Assembly: GCF_003350405.1 (NCBI RefSeq)
Contig: NZ_QQAW01000001.1
Coordinates: forward strand, 1 to 64,000
Origin: Gluconacetobacter liquefaciens
Lineage (GTDB): Bacteria; Pseudomonadota; Alphaproteobacteria; Acetobacterales; Acetobacteraceae
Length of the DNA: 64,000 bases
Direction: 5' to 3'
Shown here: one piece after another, positions 9,927-19,479 of the stretch
Numbering within the stretch: the stretch's first letter is position 1
Layout of the letters: the number at the start of each line of letters is the position of its first letter
Notes under the pieces: model-generated
Databases searched by the model: none
The model's input: only the letters and a program-made list of their open reading frames with translations
Told to the model about the DNA's origin: nothing
Made by a program: the position numbers and the translations under genes

Positions 9927-11354
9927 CTATAGAAAGAACCGCACCTGCGAAATACTGAGATACCGACCGCATCCCGGAAGGGATATCGTCATTTTTCTCA
10001 CGTTTTTATCTATTCCTTTTATCGCAACACATTCCCTGCTGGCTGTCGTTCCACTGCCAATAGACCGGACAGTTGTTTCGCCATTCCCATCTTCAAGAAT
10101 GATATCGAACGGAAACAGCCTGTCCTTAACACCCTCCTGATCGAAGCGATTGACGACTACTATTTCCTTCAGGGCGATGCCCTGACCGAAATCGGCACTC
10201 CACCATGGAGTGTCCTGATTGGCAGTGTGGTTGTAATTGTCTGGTCTCATCGAACCATTGATCAGCAGAGAAGAATCATCCTTCGTATTTTTTCTGATTG
10301 CCCAAACAGGATCGACGGAACTCTGCGATGTCTCGATATGTCCTTCATATTCCGGCAATGCAGGCATCTCTCCATATATCTCTCTTCTCTGGAAATGATC
10401 TCCTCGAACCCGATTCGAGATATCAGGGTATTCGTCTATTATTTTTCCAAAATCCCTAGCTAGCTCCATCGTGTATTTAAGCACCATCTGGATGCACTTA
10501 TCCTTGTAGTCCACGATTTCGGTATATTTCAGTTCAATTCCCAGATAAAAACCGGAGTCTTTTTCGAATAAATTCGGATTCGGCTTGACGAAAAAAAAAT
10601 CATTATTTTTTAATATAGCTTCAGTATTATTAACCAAGACATTGAATGGATGGATGTAATGGCTTCCCGTCCCCTTTTCTGTTTCCGCTCGGCCTGCGGC
10701 GGTAATTTTCAGCCGTCCTATCACCCACTTATAGATATCCTGCCATCCCGACCGCCTGGGATAATGAGAGATAAAGACATTGTCCGACCTCAAGGAGTTC
10801 ATCGGTACGCCATCCAGATATCCGCAATGGTTTCCCGCATGAATGGAAACCACCCCTTCGAGATTCCCTCTGACGATAACCTTGAAGACATCGAGAGGAT
10901 TTTTTGTCCGCCACAAAAGCCTGCGTGGAACGTTTCTTTCATTACCGTCGTCAAAAATACTGTCGGTATAATTGAACATATCCAGTGAAACGCTATCGAA
11001 ATTCTCCGGAATCCCCTCCAGATAGCGTTTCAGGTCATTGTCGACGCGCCTGACATCCACAAATTCATCCGCATCGAAAAACAGAACCCAGTCAGCGCAA
11101 AACTTATTTTTTGCTAGATTATATAATACGGTATTTCTATTTCCTTCATCAAATATCACACACCGCCTCTCTATAATGGAAACGGGCAATCCTTCTTCGA
11201 TCAGTGAATAGACAATTTCCGCCGTATTATCATTACTTCCATCGTCCATCACAATAACATGGTCAACAAGCGCCAGATGATGCCGAATGACGGATTCGAT
11301 AATATCATTTTCGTTCAAGGTTCTTGTTACGCCGACCAGTTTCATGTCATCCAT
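9927..11354 (-). CDS. GT2 glycosyltransferase with C-terminal discoidin-like domain
   Basis: 475 residues from ATG 11354 (a second ATG at 11345 is equally possible). The N-terminal third is a GT2 fold of the Glyco_tranf_2_4 kind: MKLVGVTRTLNENDIIES, HVIVMDDGSNDNT, and the DXD-containing VLFFDADEFVD near residue 115. The last 130 residues (about 345-475) read as an F5/8-type C (discoidin-like) carbohydrate-binding domain: SSLLINGSMRPDNYN, PWWSADFG, LKEIVVVNRFD and a C-terminal RYLSISQVRFF. The binding module may position the enzyme on a glycan acceptor. The gene is AT-rich against the backbone and points towards the tail-fibre-like gene, so the two converge. Confidence 0.8.
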   Translation of the reverse strand: MDDMKLVGVTRTLNENDIIESVIRHHLALVDHVIVMDDGSNDNTAEIVYSLIEEGLPVSIIERRCVIFDEGNRNTVLYNLAKNKFCADWVLFFDADEFVDVRRVDNDLKRYLEGIPENFDSVSLDMFNYTDSIFDDGNERNVPRRLLWRTKNPLDVFKVIVRGNLEGVVSIHAGNHCGYLDGVPMNSLRSDNVFISHYPRRSGWQDIYKWVIGRLKITAAGRAETEKGTGSHYIHPFNVLVNNTEAILKNNDFFFVKPNPNLFEKDSGFYLGIELKYTEIVDYKDKCIQMVLKYTMELARDFGKIIDEYPDISNRVRGDHFQRREIYGEMPALPEYEGHIETSQSSVDPVWAIRKNTKDDSSLLINGSMRPDNYNHTANQDTPWWSADFGQGIALKEIVVVNRFDQEGVKDRLFPFDIILEDGNGETTVRSIGSGTTASRECVAIKGIDKNVRKMTISLPGCGRYLSISQVRFFL

Positions 11355-11537
11355 CCATCACACATTCCGTCATCGCCGTGGAATCGGGGCGGATTCCACC
11401 TGCCCGGCGGACCGGAACAGATCGGGCATTCAAACCAGATTCATCTTTACAAATGGTTTGCGACCGAGGGGACGGGCCGGAATAACCAGCCCGTATCAGA
11501 TGGATATGGTGGAAAACAGCTCAGCAGTTTGCGCTAA

Positions 11538-11570
11538 GGCGGCGACGCGGCAACAAGACGCCACGCCGCC
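11538..11570 (-). terminator. GC-rich hairpin after xfp
   Basis: GGCGGCG at 11538-11544 can pair with CGCCGCC at 11564-11570, a few bases beyond the xfp stop on the minus strand. No U-run follows, so a terminator role is tentative. Confidence 0.35.
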
Positions 11571-11578
11571 TACCGGCC

Positions 11579-13960
11579 TTACGACCAGCGCCAGGCCTCG
11601 ATTTCCGGCAGGTCACGACCATGTTCCGCGATATAGCGGCTATGATCGACCAGCTTGTCGCGGATGGCCTGCTTGGCATAGGCGGCCCGTGTGGCCAGCC
11701 CCGGCACGCGGTCGATCACGTTCGACACCAGATGGAACCGGTCGAGATGGTTACGCACTACCATGTCGAACGGCGTCGTGGTCGATCCTTCCTCGCGGAA
11801 ACCGTGGACATGGAAATTCCGCGCATTCGCCCGGCGATAGATCAGCTTGTGAATCAGTTGCGGATAACCATGGAAGGCAAAGATCACTGGCCTGTCGAGG
11901 GTAAACAGCGCATCGAAACTGGCATCGTCCAGCCCATGCGGATGCTGGCTGGGGGAATCCAGCGTCATCAGGTCCACGACGTTGATCACGCGCACCTTCA
12001 GGTCCGGCGCATGCTCGCGCAGCAGCTTCACCGCCGCCAGTGTCTCCAGCGTCGGCACATCGCCGGCACAGGCCATCACCACATCGGGCGTGCCACCTTT
12101 GTCGTTGCTGGCCCACTCCCATATGCCGATGCCCGCCTCGCAATGGCGGATCGCATCATCCAGCCCTAGCCATTGCGGCTCGGGCTGCTTGCCGGCCACG
12201 ATCACGTTGATGCGGTCCCAGCTTTGCAGGCAGTGGGCCGTCGTCCACAGCAGGGTATTGGCATCGGGCGGCAGATAGACGCGGACGAATTCGGCCTTCT
12301 TGTTGATCACATGGTCGATGAAGCCAGGGTCCTGATGGCTGAAGCCGTTATGGTCCTGGCGCCAGACATGCGAGGTCAGCAGGTAGTTCAGCGACGCGAT
12401 CGACCGGCGCCACGGCACTTCGGCCGCCGTCTTCAGCCATTTGGCGTGCTGGTTCACCATCGAATCGACGATGTGGATGAAGGCCTCGTAGCAGGACAGG
12501 AAGCCGTGCCGCCCGGTCAGCAGATAGCCTTCCAGCCATCCCTGGCAGGTGTGCTCGCTCAGGATCTCCATCACATGGCCATCGCGCGCCAGATGGTCGT
12601 CATAATCGAACGTCTCGGCGTTCCACGCTCGGTTGGTGACATCCAGCACCGCATTCAGACGGTTGGAGTTGTTCTCGTCCGGCGACAGCACCCGAAAATT
12701 GCGCGCCTCGAGGTTCAGCTTCATCACATCGCGCAGCCATTCGCCCATCACGCGCGTGCTCTCGCCGGTCTCGTGCCCCGGACTGGTGACCGCAACCGCA
12801 TAATCGGCAATATCGGGCAACCGCAGCGGACGCTTCAACTGGCCGCCATTGGCATGCGGATTGGCACTCATGCGCAGCGTGCCCGAAGGCGCGAGGGCCG
12901 CGATCTCGGGGAACAGCCGACCTGACTCGTCGAACAGATCGTCCGGCCGGTAGCTGCGCAACCAGGTCTCCAACGCCTGAAGATGCCCCGGATGCGTCAG
13001 GTCGGAGAACGGAACCTGATGCGAGCGCCAATAGCCTTCGGTCCGCAGCCCGTCGATCTCCTTGGGGCCGGTCCAGCCCTTGGGGCTGCGCAGCACGATC
13101 ATCGGCCAAGCGGGGCGTTCCGTCTTGCCGTCCTCGCGCGCCGCCTTCTGGATGGCGGCAATGCGGTCGAACGCCAGATCCATGGCCGCCGCCATCTTCT
13201 GGTGCATCGGGTCGGGGTCATGCCCTTCGACGAAGATCGGATCATAGCCGTAGCCACGCAGCAGCGCCGCCAGTTCCCTCGGCGCAATACGGGCCAGGAT
13301 CGTCGGATTGGCGATCTTGTAGCCATTCAGATGCAGGATCGGCAGCACCGCGCCATCCGTCGCAGGATCGACGAATTTGTTGCTGTGCCACGAAGTCGCC
13401 AGCGGCCCGGTTTCCGCCTCGCCATCACCGATCACACAGGCGACGACCAGATCCGGGTTGTCGAACGCCGCGCCATAGGCGTGGGAAAGCGAATAACCGA
13501 GTTCACCACCCTCATGGATCGAACCCGGCGTGGTGGCTGCCGCATGGCTGGGAATGCCGCCGGGGAACGAGAACTGCTTCATCAGCCGTCCCAGCCCGTC
13601 CAGATCCTGCGACACCTCAGGGAAATATTCGCTGTAGGTGCCTTCCAGATAGGTGCTGGCGATCAGGCCCGGCGCCCCATGCCCCGGCCCGGCAATGAAG
13701 AGCACCGAAGTCTCGCGCGCCCGGATGATGCGGTTCAGATGCAGCCAGAGGAAATTCAGCCCCGGCGTGGTGCCCCAATGGCCCAGCAGGCGCGGCTTGG
13801 TATGTTCCAGTTGCAGCGGTTCGCGCAGCAGCGGGTTGGCCATCAGATAGATCTGGCCGACGGACAGGTAGTTGGCGGCATGCCACCAGCGGTTGAACAG
13901 GGCGAGTTCAGTTTCCGAAAGAGGCGCGACCGACGGAACCTCCGAAAGGGGCTCGTTCAT
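11579..13960 (-). CDS. xfp: Xylulose-5-phosphate/fructose-6-phosphate phosphoketolase
   Basis: 793 residues, the usual family length. The enzyme is thiamine-diphosphate dependent and cleaves xylulose 5-phosphate (and often fructose 6-phosphate) with phosphate to acetyl phosphate plus glyceraldehyde 3-phosphate or erythrose 4-phosphate. Diagnostic stretches are [12 protein letters not shown] (about 71-82), [19 protein letters not shown] (from 91), the cofactor-binding [19 protein letters not shown] and the C-terminal [13 protein letters not shown]. It starts 49 nt downstream of ackA on the same strand, so the acetyl phosphate made here can be turned to acetate and ATP by the neighbour. This is a standard carbon route in acetic acid bacteria. 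Confidence 0.97.
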   Translation of the reverse strand: MNEPLSEVPSVAPLSETELALFNRWWHAANYLSVGQIYLMANPLLREPLQLEHTKPRLLGHWGTTPGLNFLWLHLNRIIRARETSVLFIAGPGHGAPGLIASTYLEGTYSEYFPEVSQDLDGLGRLMKQFSFPGGIPSHAAATTPGSIHEGGELGYSLSHAYGAAFDNPDLVVACVIGDGEAETGPLATSWHSNKFVDPATDGAVLPILHLNGYKIANPTILARIAPRELAALLRGYGYDPIFVEGHDPDPMHQKMAAAMDLAFDRIAAIQKAAREDGKTERPAWPMIVLRSPKGWTGPKEIDGLRTEGYWRSHQVPFSDLTHPGHLQALETWLRSYRPDDLFDESGRLFPEIAALAPSGTLRMSANPHANGGQLKRPLRLPDIADYAVAVTSPGHETGESTRVMGEWLRDVMKLNLEARNFRVLSPDENNSNRLNAVLDVTNRAWNAETFDYDDHLARDGHVMEILSEHTCQGWLEGYLLTGRHGFLSCYEAFIHIVDSMVNQHAKWLKTAAEVPWRRSIASLNYLLTSHVWRQDHNGFSHQDPGFIDHVINKKAEFVRVYLPPDANTLLWTTAHCLQSWDRINVIVAGKQPEPQWLGLDDAIRHCEAGIGIWEWASNDKGGTPDVVMACAGDVPTLETLAAVKLLREHAPDLKVRVINVVDLMTLDSPSQHPHGLDDASFDALFTLDRPVIFAFHGYPQLIHKLIYRRANARNFHVHGFREEGSTTTPFDMVVRNHLDRFHLVSNVIDRVPGLATRAAYAKQAIRDKLVDHSRYIAEHGRDLPEIEAWRWS

Positions 13961-14009
13961 TTTCGTTCCTTCCCTTTGACGTTGCCGGCGGCATCATGCC
14001 TGTGCCGGA

Positions 14010-15212
14010 CTATGCCTGCATGAGACTGGCCGCGACGTGACGCCGGATCATGCTTTCCTCATCCGTCGGGATCACCCGCACCTCCACCGTGCTGTCCGGC
14101 GTGCTGATCACGGCCGCATGGGCATCATTGGCGGCCTGGTCCAGCCGCACGCCCAGCCAAGCCAGGCGGGCACAGGCCGCCTGCCGCATGGCGGCGTCAT
14201 GCTCGCCGATCCCGGCAGTAAAGACCAGCCCGTCCAGCCCGCCCAGCACCGGGATCATGGCCCCGATCTGCTGCACCAGCCGATAAGTGAACATCTCCAG
14301 CGCCTCGCGGGCCGCCGCATCGCCCGCCGCGCGCTCCTGCAGGTCCCGCACGTCGCTGGATACACCCGACACACCCAGCAGGCCGGCCTGATGATACAGC
14401 ACCTTCTCGATCCCCGCCGCATCCAGCCCTTCGGCGCGCATCATGTACAACAGCACACCGGGGTCGATCTGTCCGCAGCGCGTGCCCATCACCAGCCCGT
14501 CGAGAACCGAAAACCCCATCGTGGTTTCCGTGCTGCGCCCCGCCGCCATGGCGCACAGGCTGGCACCATTGCCCAGATGCGCGACAATCGTGCGCCCCGC
14601 CGCCAGCCGGGGCGACAGGCCCGGCAGGCAGGAGGCGATATATTCGTAGGACAGGCCATGGAAACCATAGCGCCGCACACCCTTCGCCCCATAGCTGGCC
14701 GGCAGGGGCAGGCGCGTCGCGGTGTCGGGCAGCGTGTGGTGAAACGCGGTATCGAAACAGGCGATCTGCGGCAGGTCGGGCTGCAACGCCAGCAGTACAC
14801 GGATCGGCCCCAGGCTGGCCGGCTGATGCAGCGGCGCCAGCGGCGTCAGCGCCTCCAGCCGCGCAAGCGTCTCGGGTGTGATGCGGATCGGCGCCGCGAA
14901 TTCAGCCCCGCCATGCACCACACGGTGCCCCACCCCCAACAGCGGCACATCGCCCAGATGAGAGGTCACCCAGTCCAGCAGGCAGGCTACCGGGCCGTGA
15001 TGCGGGTCTTCACCTTCGGGGGCGGGCGCCGGCCACGTCTGGTCGACCAGCACCGCACCATCGGCACCGGTGGCCCGAAAATGCGGATGGGTGTTCAACC
15101 CTTCCAGTTGCCCATGCGCGATACGGCGCGCCTCGGCTCCCGGCTCCTGATGAAACAGGGTGAACTTTACGCTGGAAGAACCGGCATTGAGCGCCAGAAT
15201 TGCCGTCGCCAT
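14010..15212 (-). CDS. ackA: Acetate kinase
   Basis: 400 residues from ATG 15212. It interconverts acetyl phosphate + ADP and acetate + ATP in the cytosol. ASKHA-fold motifs are all present: LNAGSSSVKFTLF at the N-terminus, GHRVVHGG near 95, IVAHLGNGASLCAM near 200 and the adenine-loop FTAGIGEHDAAMR near 325. The gene lies upstream of xfp with a 49-nt gap, forming an ackA-xfp operon. No pta is seen, so acetyl phosphate supply from phosphoketolase is the natural reading here. Confidence 0.97.
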   Translation of the reverse strand: MATAILALNAGSSSVKFTLFHQEPGAEARRIAHGQLEGLNTHPHFRATGADGAVLVDQTWPAPAPEGEDPHHGPVACLLDWVTSHLGDVPLLGVGHRVVHGGAEFAAPIRITPETLARLEALTPLAPLHQPASLGPIRVLLALQPDLPQIACFDTAFHHTLPDTATRLPLPASYGAKGVRRYGFHGLSYEYIASCLPGLSPRLAAGRTIVAHLGNGASLCAMAAGRSTETTMGFSVLDGLVMGTRCGQIDPGVLLYMMRAEGLDAAGIEKVLYHQAGLLGVSGVSSDVRDLQERAAGDAAAREALEMFTYRLVQQIGAMIPVLGGLDGLVFTAGIGEHDAAMRQAACARLAWLGVRLDQAANDAHAAVISTPDSTVEVRVIPTDEESMIRRHVAASLMQA

Positions 15213-15313
15213 GGAAGCCCCATTCCCTTGTTGTCCGTCAAGCCGCGCATCCTAACGTCCGACAGGGGCGAGGATCATTGACTCGTATCAAGATTCCCAA
15301 GGGGCGCGTTGTT

Positions 15314-15334
15314 GTTCTTTTTTGAAAAAAGAAC
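15314..15334. terminator. Perfect A/T-rich hairpin (repeat module A, copy 1)
   Basis: Ten-base arms GTTCTTTTTT and AAAAAAGAAC flank a single G, followed on the plus strand by CAAAAAACTCTTATT. A near-identical module lies at 43724-43745. No plus-strand gene ends here; the site is between the hpnG terminator and the ackA promoter. Confidence 0.55.
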
Positions 15335-15391
15335 CAAAAAACTCTTATTCGGTCAGGAGCCATGTGCTTGAGCCATACGAAGGCCCTGAAC

Positions 15392-15432
15392 GAGCAAAAG
15401 TCTTTTTGCTTCTTTTTCTTCAGAAAAAGAAG
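15392..15432 (-). terminator. Rho-independent terminator of the hopanoid operon (repeat module B, copy 1)
   Basis: Read on the minus strand, the hpnG stop codon is followed within a few bases by CTTCTTTTTC, a TGAA loop, GAAAAAGAAG, then CAAAAAGACTTTT. The same stem and tail occur after pdc at 32727-32770. Confidence 0.75.
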
Positions 15433-15435
15433 ACC

Positions 15436-16113
15436 TTAGGCAACATCCCGCAACACCCGAACAGCCCGTGCCCGCGCCTGCGCCGCATCACGCCCCAGGG
15501 CGATCAACGCGGGAATCTGCACCGGCCGACGCAGCACACTCAGCAGAATACCCCCCAGCCCGATCCCGCCATCAGGCTGCAACGCCAGCACCGCCGCCGG
15601 CGGCAACGAACGCCCGGCCGGGTCGCACACCACCCGCAGCACGGCGAACGGCAGACCCGCCCGTTCCGCACCCTCGGCGACAAAACCGCTTTCCATATCC
15701 AGCCCGGCGCAACCGGTACTGCGGAACAACGCGCCCTTGCGCCCGGCGGTCGCCACGATATCGTCGCTATGCAGCAGATCGGTGCTCACCCGGTCGGGCC
15801 GTCCATCGCCCAGCCACGCAAGCAGCCGGGGCGCCGCCGCCAGAAGCCGCCCATCGGGCAGCCGCACATGCCGGGGCACCAGCACCGCACCGGGCCGCAG
15901 ATCGGGGTCAAGACCAGCCGCCAGCCCAAAGGAAAGCAGCGCATCCACCCCCTGCCGCACCAGATCATCGACGGCGGCGCGCGCCCCTTCGGCCGTGGCA
16001 CCGCTGATGCCGACCCGTGCGGCAGGCATCGCGGCCCGGACCAGAGCGGCCTCAGCCTCCATCCCGACCACGACACCCAGGCACGCGGCCGGCGGCACCT
16101 CAGGCCCGGTCAC
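15436..16113 (-). CDS. hpnG: Hopanoid-associated nucleoside phosphorylase HpnG
   Basis: 225 residues starting from GTG 16113, only 2 nt after the shc stop. The family resembles 5'-methylthioadenosine/S-adenosylhomocysteine nucleosidases; in hopanoid producers HpnG removes adenine from adenosylhopane on the way to bacteriohopanetetrol. Visible signs are the N-terminal VVVGMEAEAALV, the mid region LSFGLAAGLDPDLRPGAVLVP and the nucleoside-binding GLDMESGFVAEGAERAGLPFAVLRVVCDPA near residues 130-165. It is the last gene of the minus-strand hopanoid operon. The radical-SAM enzyme HpnH, which makes its substrate, is not in this window. Confidence 0.88.
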   Translation of the reverse strand: MTGPEVPPAACLGVVVGMEAEAALVRAAMPAARVGISGATAEGARAAVDDLVRQGVDALLSFGLAAGLDPDLRPGAVLVPRHVRLPDGRLLAAAPRLLAWLGDGRPDRVSTDLLHSDDIVATAGRKGALFRSTGCAGLDMESGFVAEGAERAGLPFAVLRVVCDPAGRSLPPAAVLALQPDGGIGLGGILLSVLRRPVQIPALIALGRDAAQARARAVRVLRDVA

Positions 16114-16115
16114 GC

Positions 16116-18107
16116 TCAGAAACCGAACGCGACGCGGCGGGTGTTGCTGGATTCCAGATTGCGGTAACGCGACAGCGCCATCAGCGGGAAGAACTGCCGA
16201 TAACCATGGTAGCGCAGATAGAAAACCTTGGGGAAACCGACGGCATTATACGGCTCCTCGTCCCATTCCCCGTCTTCCTTCTGGGTCCGGGCCAGATAGG
16301 CCATGCCCCGCGCCACGGCGGGGTCGTCACGCAGGCCGGCGGCCATCAGGCCCAGCGTCGCCCATGCGGTCTGCGACGGCAGGCTCTCGGTATAGATGCC
16401 CGGCGTCGCGCCCTCGAAGGTGGCGCAATCCTCGCCCCAACCGCCATCCTCGCGCTGGACGGAGCGCAGCCAGTCCACCGCCCGTACGATGGCCGGATCG
16501 TCATGCGACACGCCGGCCACGTTCAGCGCGCACAGCACCGACCATGTGCCATAGATGTAGTTGGTGCCCCAGCGGCCGAACCAGCACCCCTCGGCCTCCT
16601 GATCGGAGCGCAGGTAAGCGACCGCCCGCTCGATCACCGGCCGATCCTCGGGGTGGCCAAGCTGGGCCAGGAACGAGACGCAGCGCGCCGTCACGTCGGC
16701 GGTCGGCGGGTCCAGCAGCGCGCCATGATCGGCAAACGGGATATGGTTCAGAAAATCCATATTATTGTCGATATCGAACGCGCCCCAACCGCCGTTGGTG
16801 CTCTGCATGCCCAGTATCCACTGGCGCGCACGCTCGATCGCATCATGATGGGCCGGATCGCCCTCGCGATGCAGCAGCATGCCGACCACGGCCGTATCGT
16901 CGACGTCCGGGTAATAATCGTTGTTGTACTGGAACGCCCAGCCACCCGGCGCCACATCGGGGCAATTGATCGCCCAGTCACCCTTCACGTCCAGAATCTG
17001 CCGGCTCCGCAGCCACTCCGCCGCGGCGGCCAGCTTCTTCTTCGTCTCGTGAGGGCGGATGCCATCGGGGCCGGAGGCCGCCTCGATCATCGCATGGCCG
17101 GCCAGACCGGTATCCCAGATCGGCGAGACGCAGGGCTGGCAATAGGCCTCGTCCCCATTCTCCACCAGCAGCCGCCGCACCGACTCCCACGCCGTCGCGG
17201 CGCGCGGGTCGCTGTCGGGCACGCCCAGCGCGCGATACATCATCACGGAATTGGCCATGGCGGGATAGATCGCGCCCAGACCGTCCACCCCGTTCAGACG
17301 CGGCTCGATGAAGTCGACCGCCGCCTTGATCGCCCGGCGCCGCGTCGCCTCGGGGATCAGCCGCTCGCCGGGCCGCACCACCTTGTCCACATATTTGAAC
17401 ACCCGGCCCAGCGCCGACCGGTAAGGGCCACGGATCCAGTCCCGCACCTGCGCAGGCGGGGTGACGAACAGTTCGGGCACATGCACGTCGCGCGGATTGA
17501 CCGCGCGCGGCCTCAGCGCCGCCAGCACCAGCAGCGGCGCGATCACCGTCCGCGACCAGTAGGACATGTTCCAGACCGAAAACAGCGCCTTGCGCGGCAG
17601 CAGCATCAGTTCCACCGGCATGGCCGGCGTCGCGTGCCAGGGCACCTCGCCGAACAGCGCAAGCTGGAAGCGGGTAAAGACGTTGCTGCGCTCCGCCCCG
17701 CCATGGTCCAGGATCGCCGCCCGCGCCCGCGCCATGTGCGGCGCATCGATGTCGTCGCCGATCGCTTTCAGCGCGAAATACGCTTTCACGGTCGCCGAAA
17801 GATCGAACCGGCCGCCGTGATAAAGCGGCCAGCCGCCATGATCGCCCTGGATACGCCGCAGATAGACGCCGATCCGCGCTTCCAGATCCGGCTCGATCCG
17901 GTCCAGATAATGCTCCAGCAGAACATATTCCGCCGGAATGGTGGCATCGGCCTCAAGCTCGAACACCCAGTGCCCGTCATCGTTCTGCCGACGACCCAGT
18001 GCCGCATGGGCGGAATCGACCGCCTGGTCGATTTCGATCATCGGCACCACCGGGTCCGCCGCACCGGCGGAAGGACGTTCAAGGGTATCGGTCGCGTTCA
18101 CCATCAT
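16116..18107 (-). CDS. shc: Squalene-hopene cyclase
   Basis: 663 residues, typical of the family (also called HpnF). It is a monotopic membrane enzyme that folds squalene into the pentacyclic hopene in one proton-initiated cascade. The catalytic DXDD motif is D401-V-D-D404 in PDVDDTAVVGML. Several QW-type repeats stabilise the alpha/alpha barrels (GGWGAFD, GGWGEDC, DGEWDEE and others). It sits between hpnE (69-nt gap) and hpnG (2-nt gap), consistent with a single transcript from squalene synthesis to hopanoid side-chain building. Confidence 0.97.
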   Translation of the reverse strand: MMVNATDTLERPSAGAADPVVPMIEIDQAVDSAHAALGRRQNDDGHWVFELEADATIPAEYVLLEHYLDRIEPDLEARIGVYLRRIQGDHGGWPLYHGGRFDLSATVKAYFALKAIGDDIDAPHMARARAAILDHGGAERSNVFTRFQLALFGEVPWHATPAMPVELMLLPRKALFSVWNMSYWSRTVIAPLLVLAALRPRAVNPRDVHVPELFVTPPAQVRDWIRGPYRSALGRVFKYVDKVVRPGERLIPEATRRRAIKAAVDFIEPRLNGVDGLGAIYPAMANSVMMYRALGVPDSDPRAATAWESVRRLLVENGDEAYCQPCVSPIWDTGLAGHAMIEAASGPDGIRPHETKKKLAAAAEWLRSRQILDVKGDWAINCPDVAPGGWAFQYNNDYYPDVDDTAVVGMLLHREGDPAHHDAIERARQWILGMQSTNGGWGAFDIDNNMDFLNHIPFADHGALLDPPTADVTARCVSFLAQLGHPEDRPVIERAVAYLRSDQEAEGCWFGRWGTNYIYGTWSVLCALNVAGVSHDDPAIVRAVDWLRSVQREDGGWGEDCATFEGATPGIYTESLPSQTAWATLGLMAAGLRDDPAVARGMAYLARTQKEDGEWDEEPYNAVGFPKVFYLRYHGYRQFFPLMALSRYRNLESSNTRRVAFGF

Positions 18108-18176
18108 TCCATTGTCTCCCGCCCCATCGGCGGGACCTGTCCAAAATGCCAGCCATTCACAATTCCGGCGGCTGGC

Positions 18177-19475
18177 TCATCGCCGGAGAGGGTCGCGGAC
18201 GGCCCGGGCCGCGGTCACGCCGGACCTGATCGCACCTTCGATTGTCGCGGGCAATCCCGTCGCCGTCCAGTCCCCAGCCAGAAACAGGTTGTCCAGCGCG
18301 GTGCGCACCGGCGGCCGCAACCGCTCCTGGGCCGGGGTTGCGGCAAAGGTGGCGCGCCGCTCACGCACCATGCGCATGGGGGGCATGTCCAGCGGAAGAG
18401 GCCGCGCCAGGGCCGGTTCCACCGCCGCGCGAACCTCGTTCCAGATCACGGCCGCCAGTTCGTCATTGTCCCGGTCGGCATAGCGGTTGGCGGCGCTGAC
18501 GGTCACCGACAGGATATCGTCCTTCACGAACACCCATTCGCTGATCCCGCCGACGACACCGATAAAGCGGGCACGCTCCAGCGCCCCAAGGGCCACAGGC
18601 GCCGGATCAAGCCGGAAATGGACGTTGACGATGCTCTCGAAGGCATCAGGCACGCGCAAGTCCGGCAGCACACTCCCCAGCAGATCGGCCGCCACGGGTG
18701 CCGTAACGGCCATGATGAGACTATCGTCCTCATCCAGCGTCACTTCGCCGTCCGGCAGGCGCAAGCCGGTGGCACGGCCATCGGCGGTCGTAACGCCCGA
18801 CACGCGGCACCCGGTACGCACCTCCGCCTTCATCAGCGCCAGATGGTCCAGCGCCGGATCGACGAAACTCTCCGACAGGCCGACGGCAGGGAAACGCGGC
18901 AGGCAGGCCCGCCCCCCTTTGGCCAGGCTTTCACGGATCACCGCCCCCAGCAGGGCGGCGCTGCCGGTCTCGCACAGCGTGTTCAGGGCCGAAATCGCGA
19001 ACGGCTCCAGCAGCCGGGTCGAGAGCATGCCCGGCAGCAGGCGCTCCGCCACCGTCTGCTCCGGCGTCGCCTGCATCAGCCGGGTCAGCGACCGGATCTC
19101 GCCCAGCCGCATGCCCGGCACCCGCCGGTGCTTCGACAGCAGCCAGAACGGGATCAGCCCGCGCGACAGATCCAGCGTCCAGCGCGAGCGATCCCCCAGA
19201 TCGACGAAGGGAAAGATCGGCCGATCAGGACCGACCAGCGTCTTCTCCGCGCCGATCAGGCCCAGATAGCGGAACACCGCATCATTGGCCGACAGCAGCA
19301 GATGGTTGCCATTATCGATCCGGCAGCCCAGATGCCGGTCGTGATAGGACCGCGCCCGCCCGCCACAGGCCGGCCCGGCCTCGTAGACCGTCAGCCGCCC
19401 GCCGCTGCCCGCCAGTTCAACCGCCGCCGACAGGCCGGCCAGGCCGCCACCGACGATATGGACATGCCCCGCCAT
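18177..19475 (-). CDS. hpnE: Hydroxysqualene dehydroxylase HpnE
   Basis: 432 residues from ATG 19475; an in-frame TTG at 19487 overlaps hpnD and is less likely. It is an FAD-dependent amine-oxidase/phytoene-desaturase-like protein that reduces hydroxysqualene to squalene, the last step of the HpnC-HpnD-HpnE route. The Rossmann dinucleotide fold is plain at the N-terminus: HVHIVGGGLAGLSAAVELA followed by a Glu in VYEAGP and GGRARS. The C-terminal LFLAGDWTATGLPATIEGAIRSG is the second FAD contact. The start lies 4 nt from the hpnD stop, so translation is probably coupled. Confidence 0.93.
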   Translation of the reverse strand: MAGHVHIVGGGLAGLSAAVELAGSGGRLTVYEAGPACGGRARSYHDRHLGCRIDNGNHLLLSANDAVFRYLGLIGAEKTLVGPDRPIFPFVDLGDRSRWTLDLSRGLIPFWLLSKHRRVPGMRLGEIRSLTRLMQATPEQTVAERLLPGMLSTRLLEPFAISALNTLCETGSAALLGAVIRESLAKGGRACLPRFPAVGLSESFVDPALDHLALMKAEVRTGCRVSGVTTADGRATGLRLPDGEVTLDEDDSLIMAVTAPVAADLLGSVLPDLRVPDAFESIVNVHFRLDPAPVALGALERARFIGVVGGISEWVFVKDDILSVTVSAANRYADRDNDELAAVIWNEVRAAVEPALARPLPLDMPPMRMVRERRATFAATPAQERLRPPVRTALDNLFLAGDWTATGLPATIEGAIRSGVTAARAVRDPLRR

Positions 19476-19479
19476 CGTC

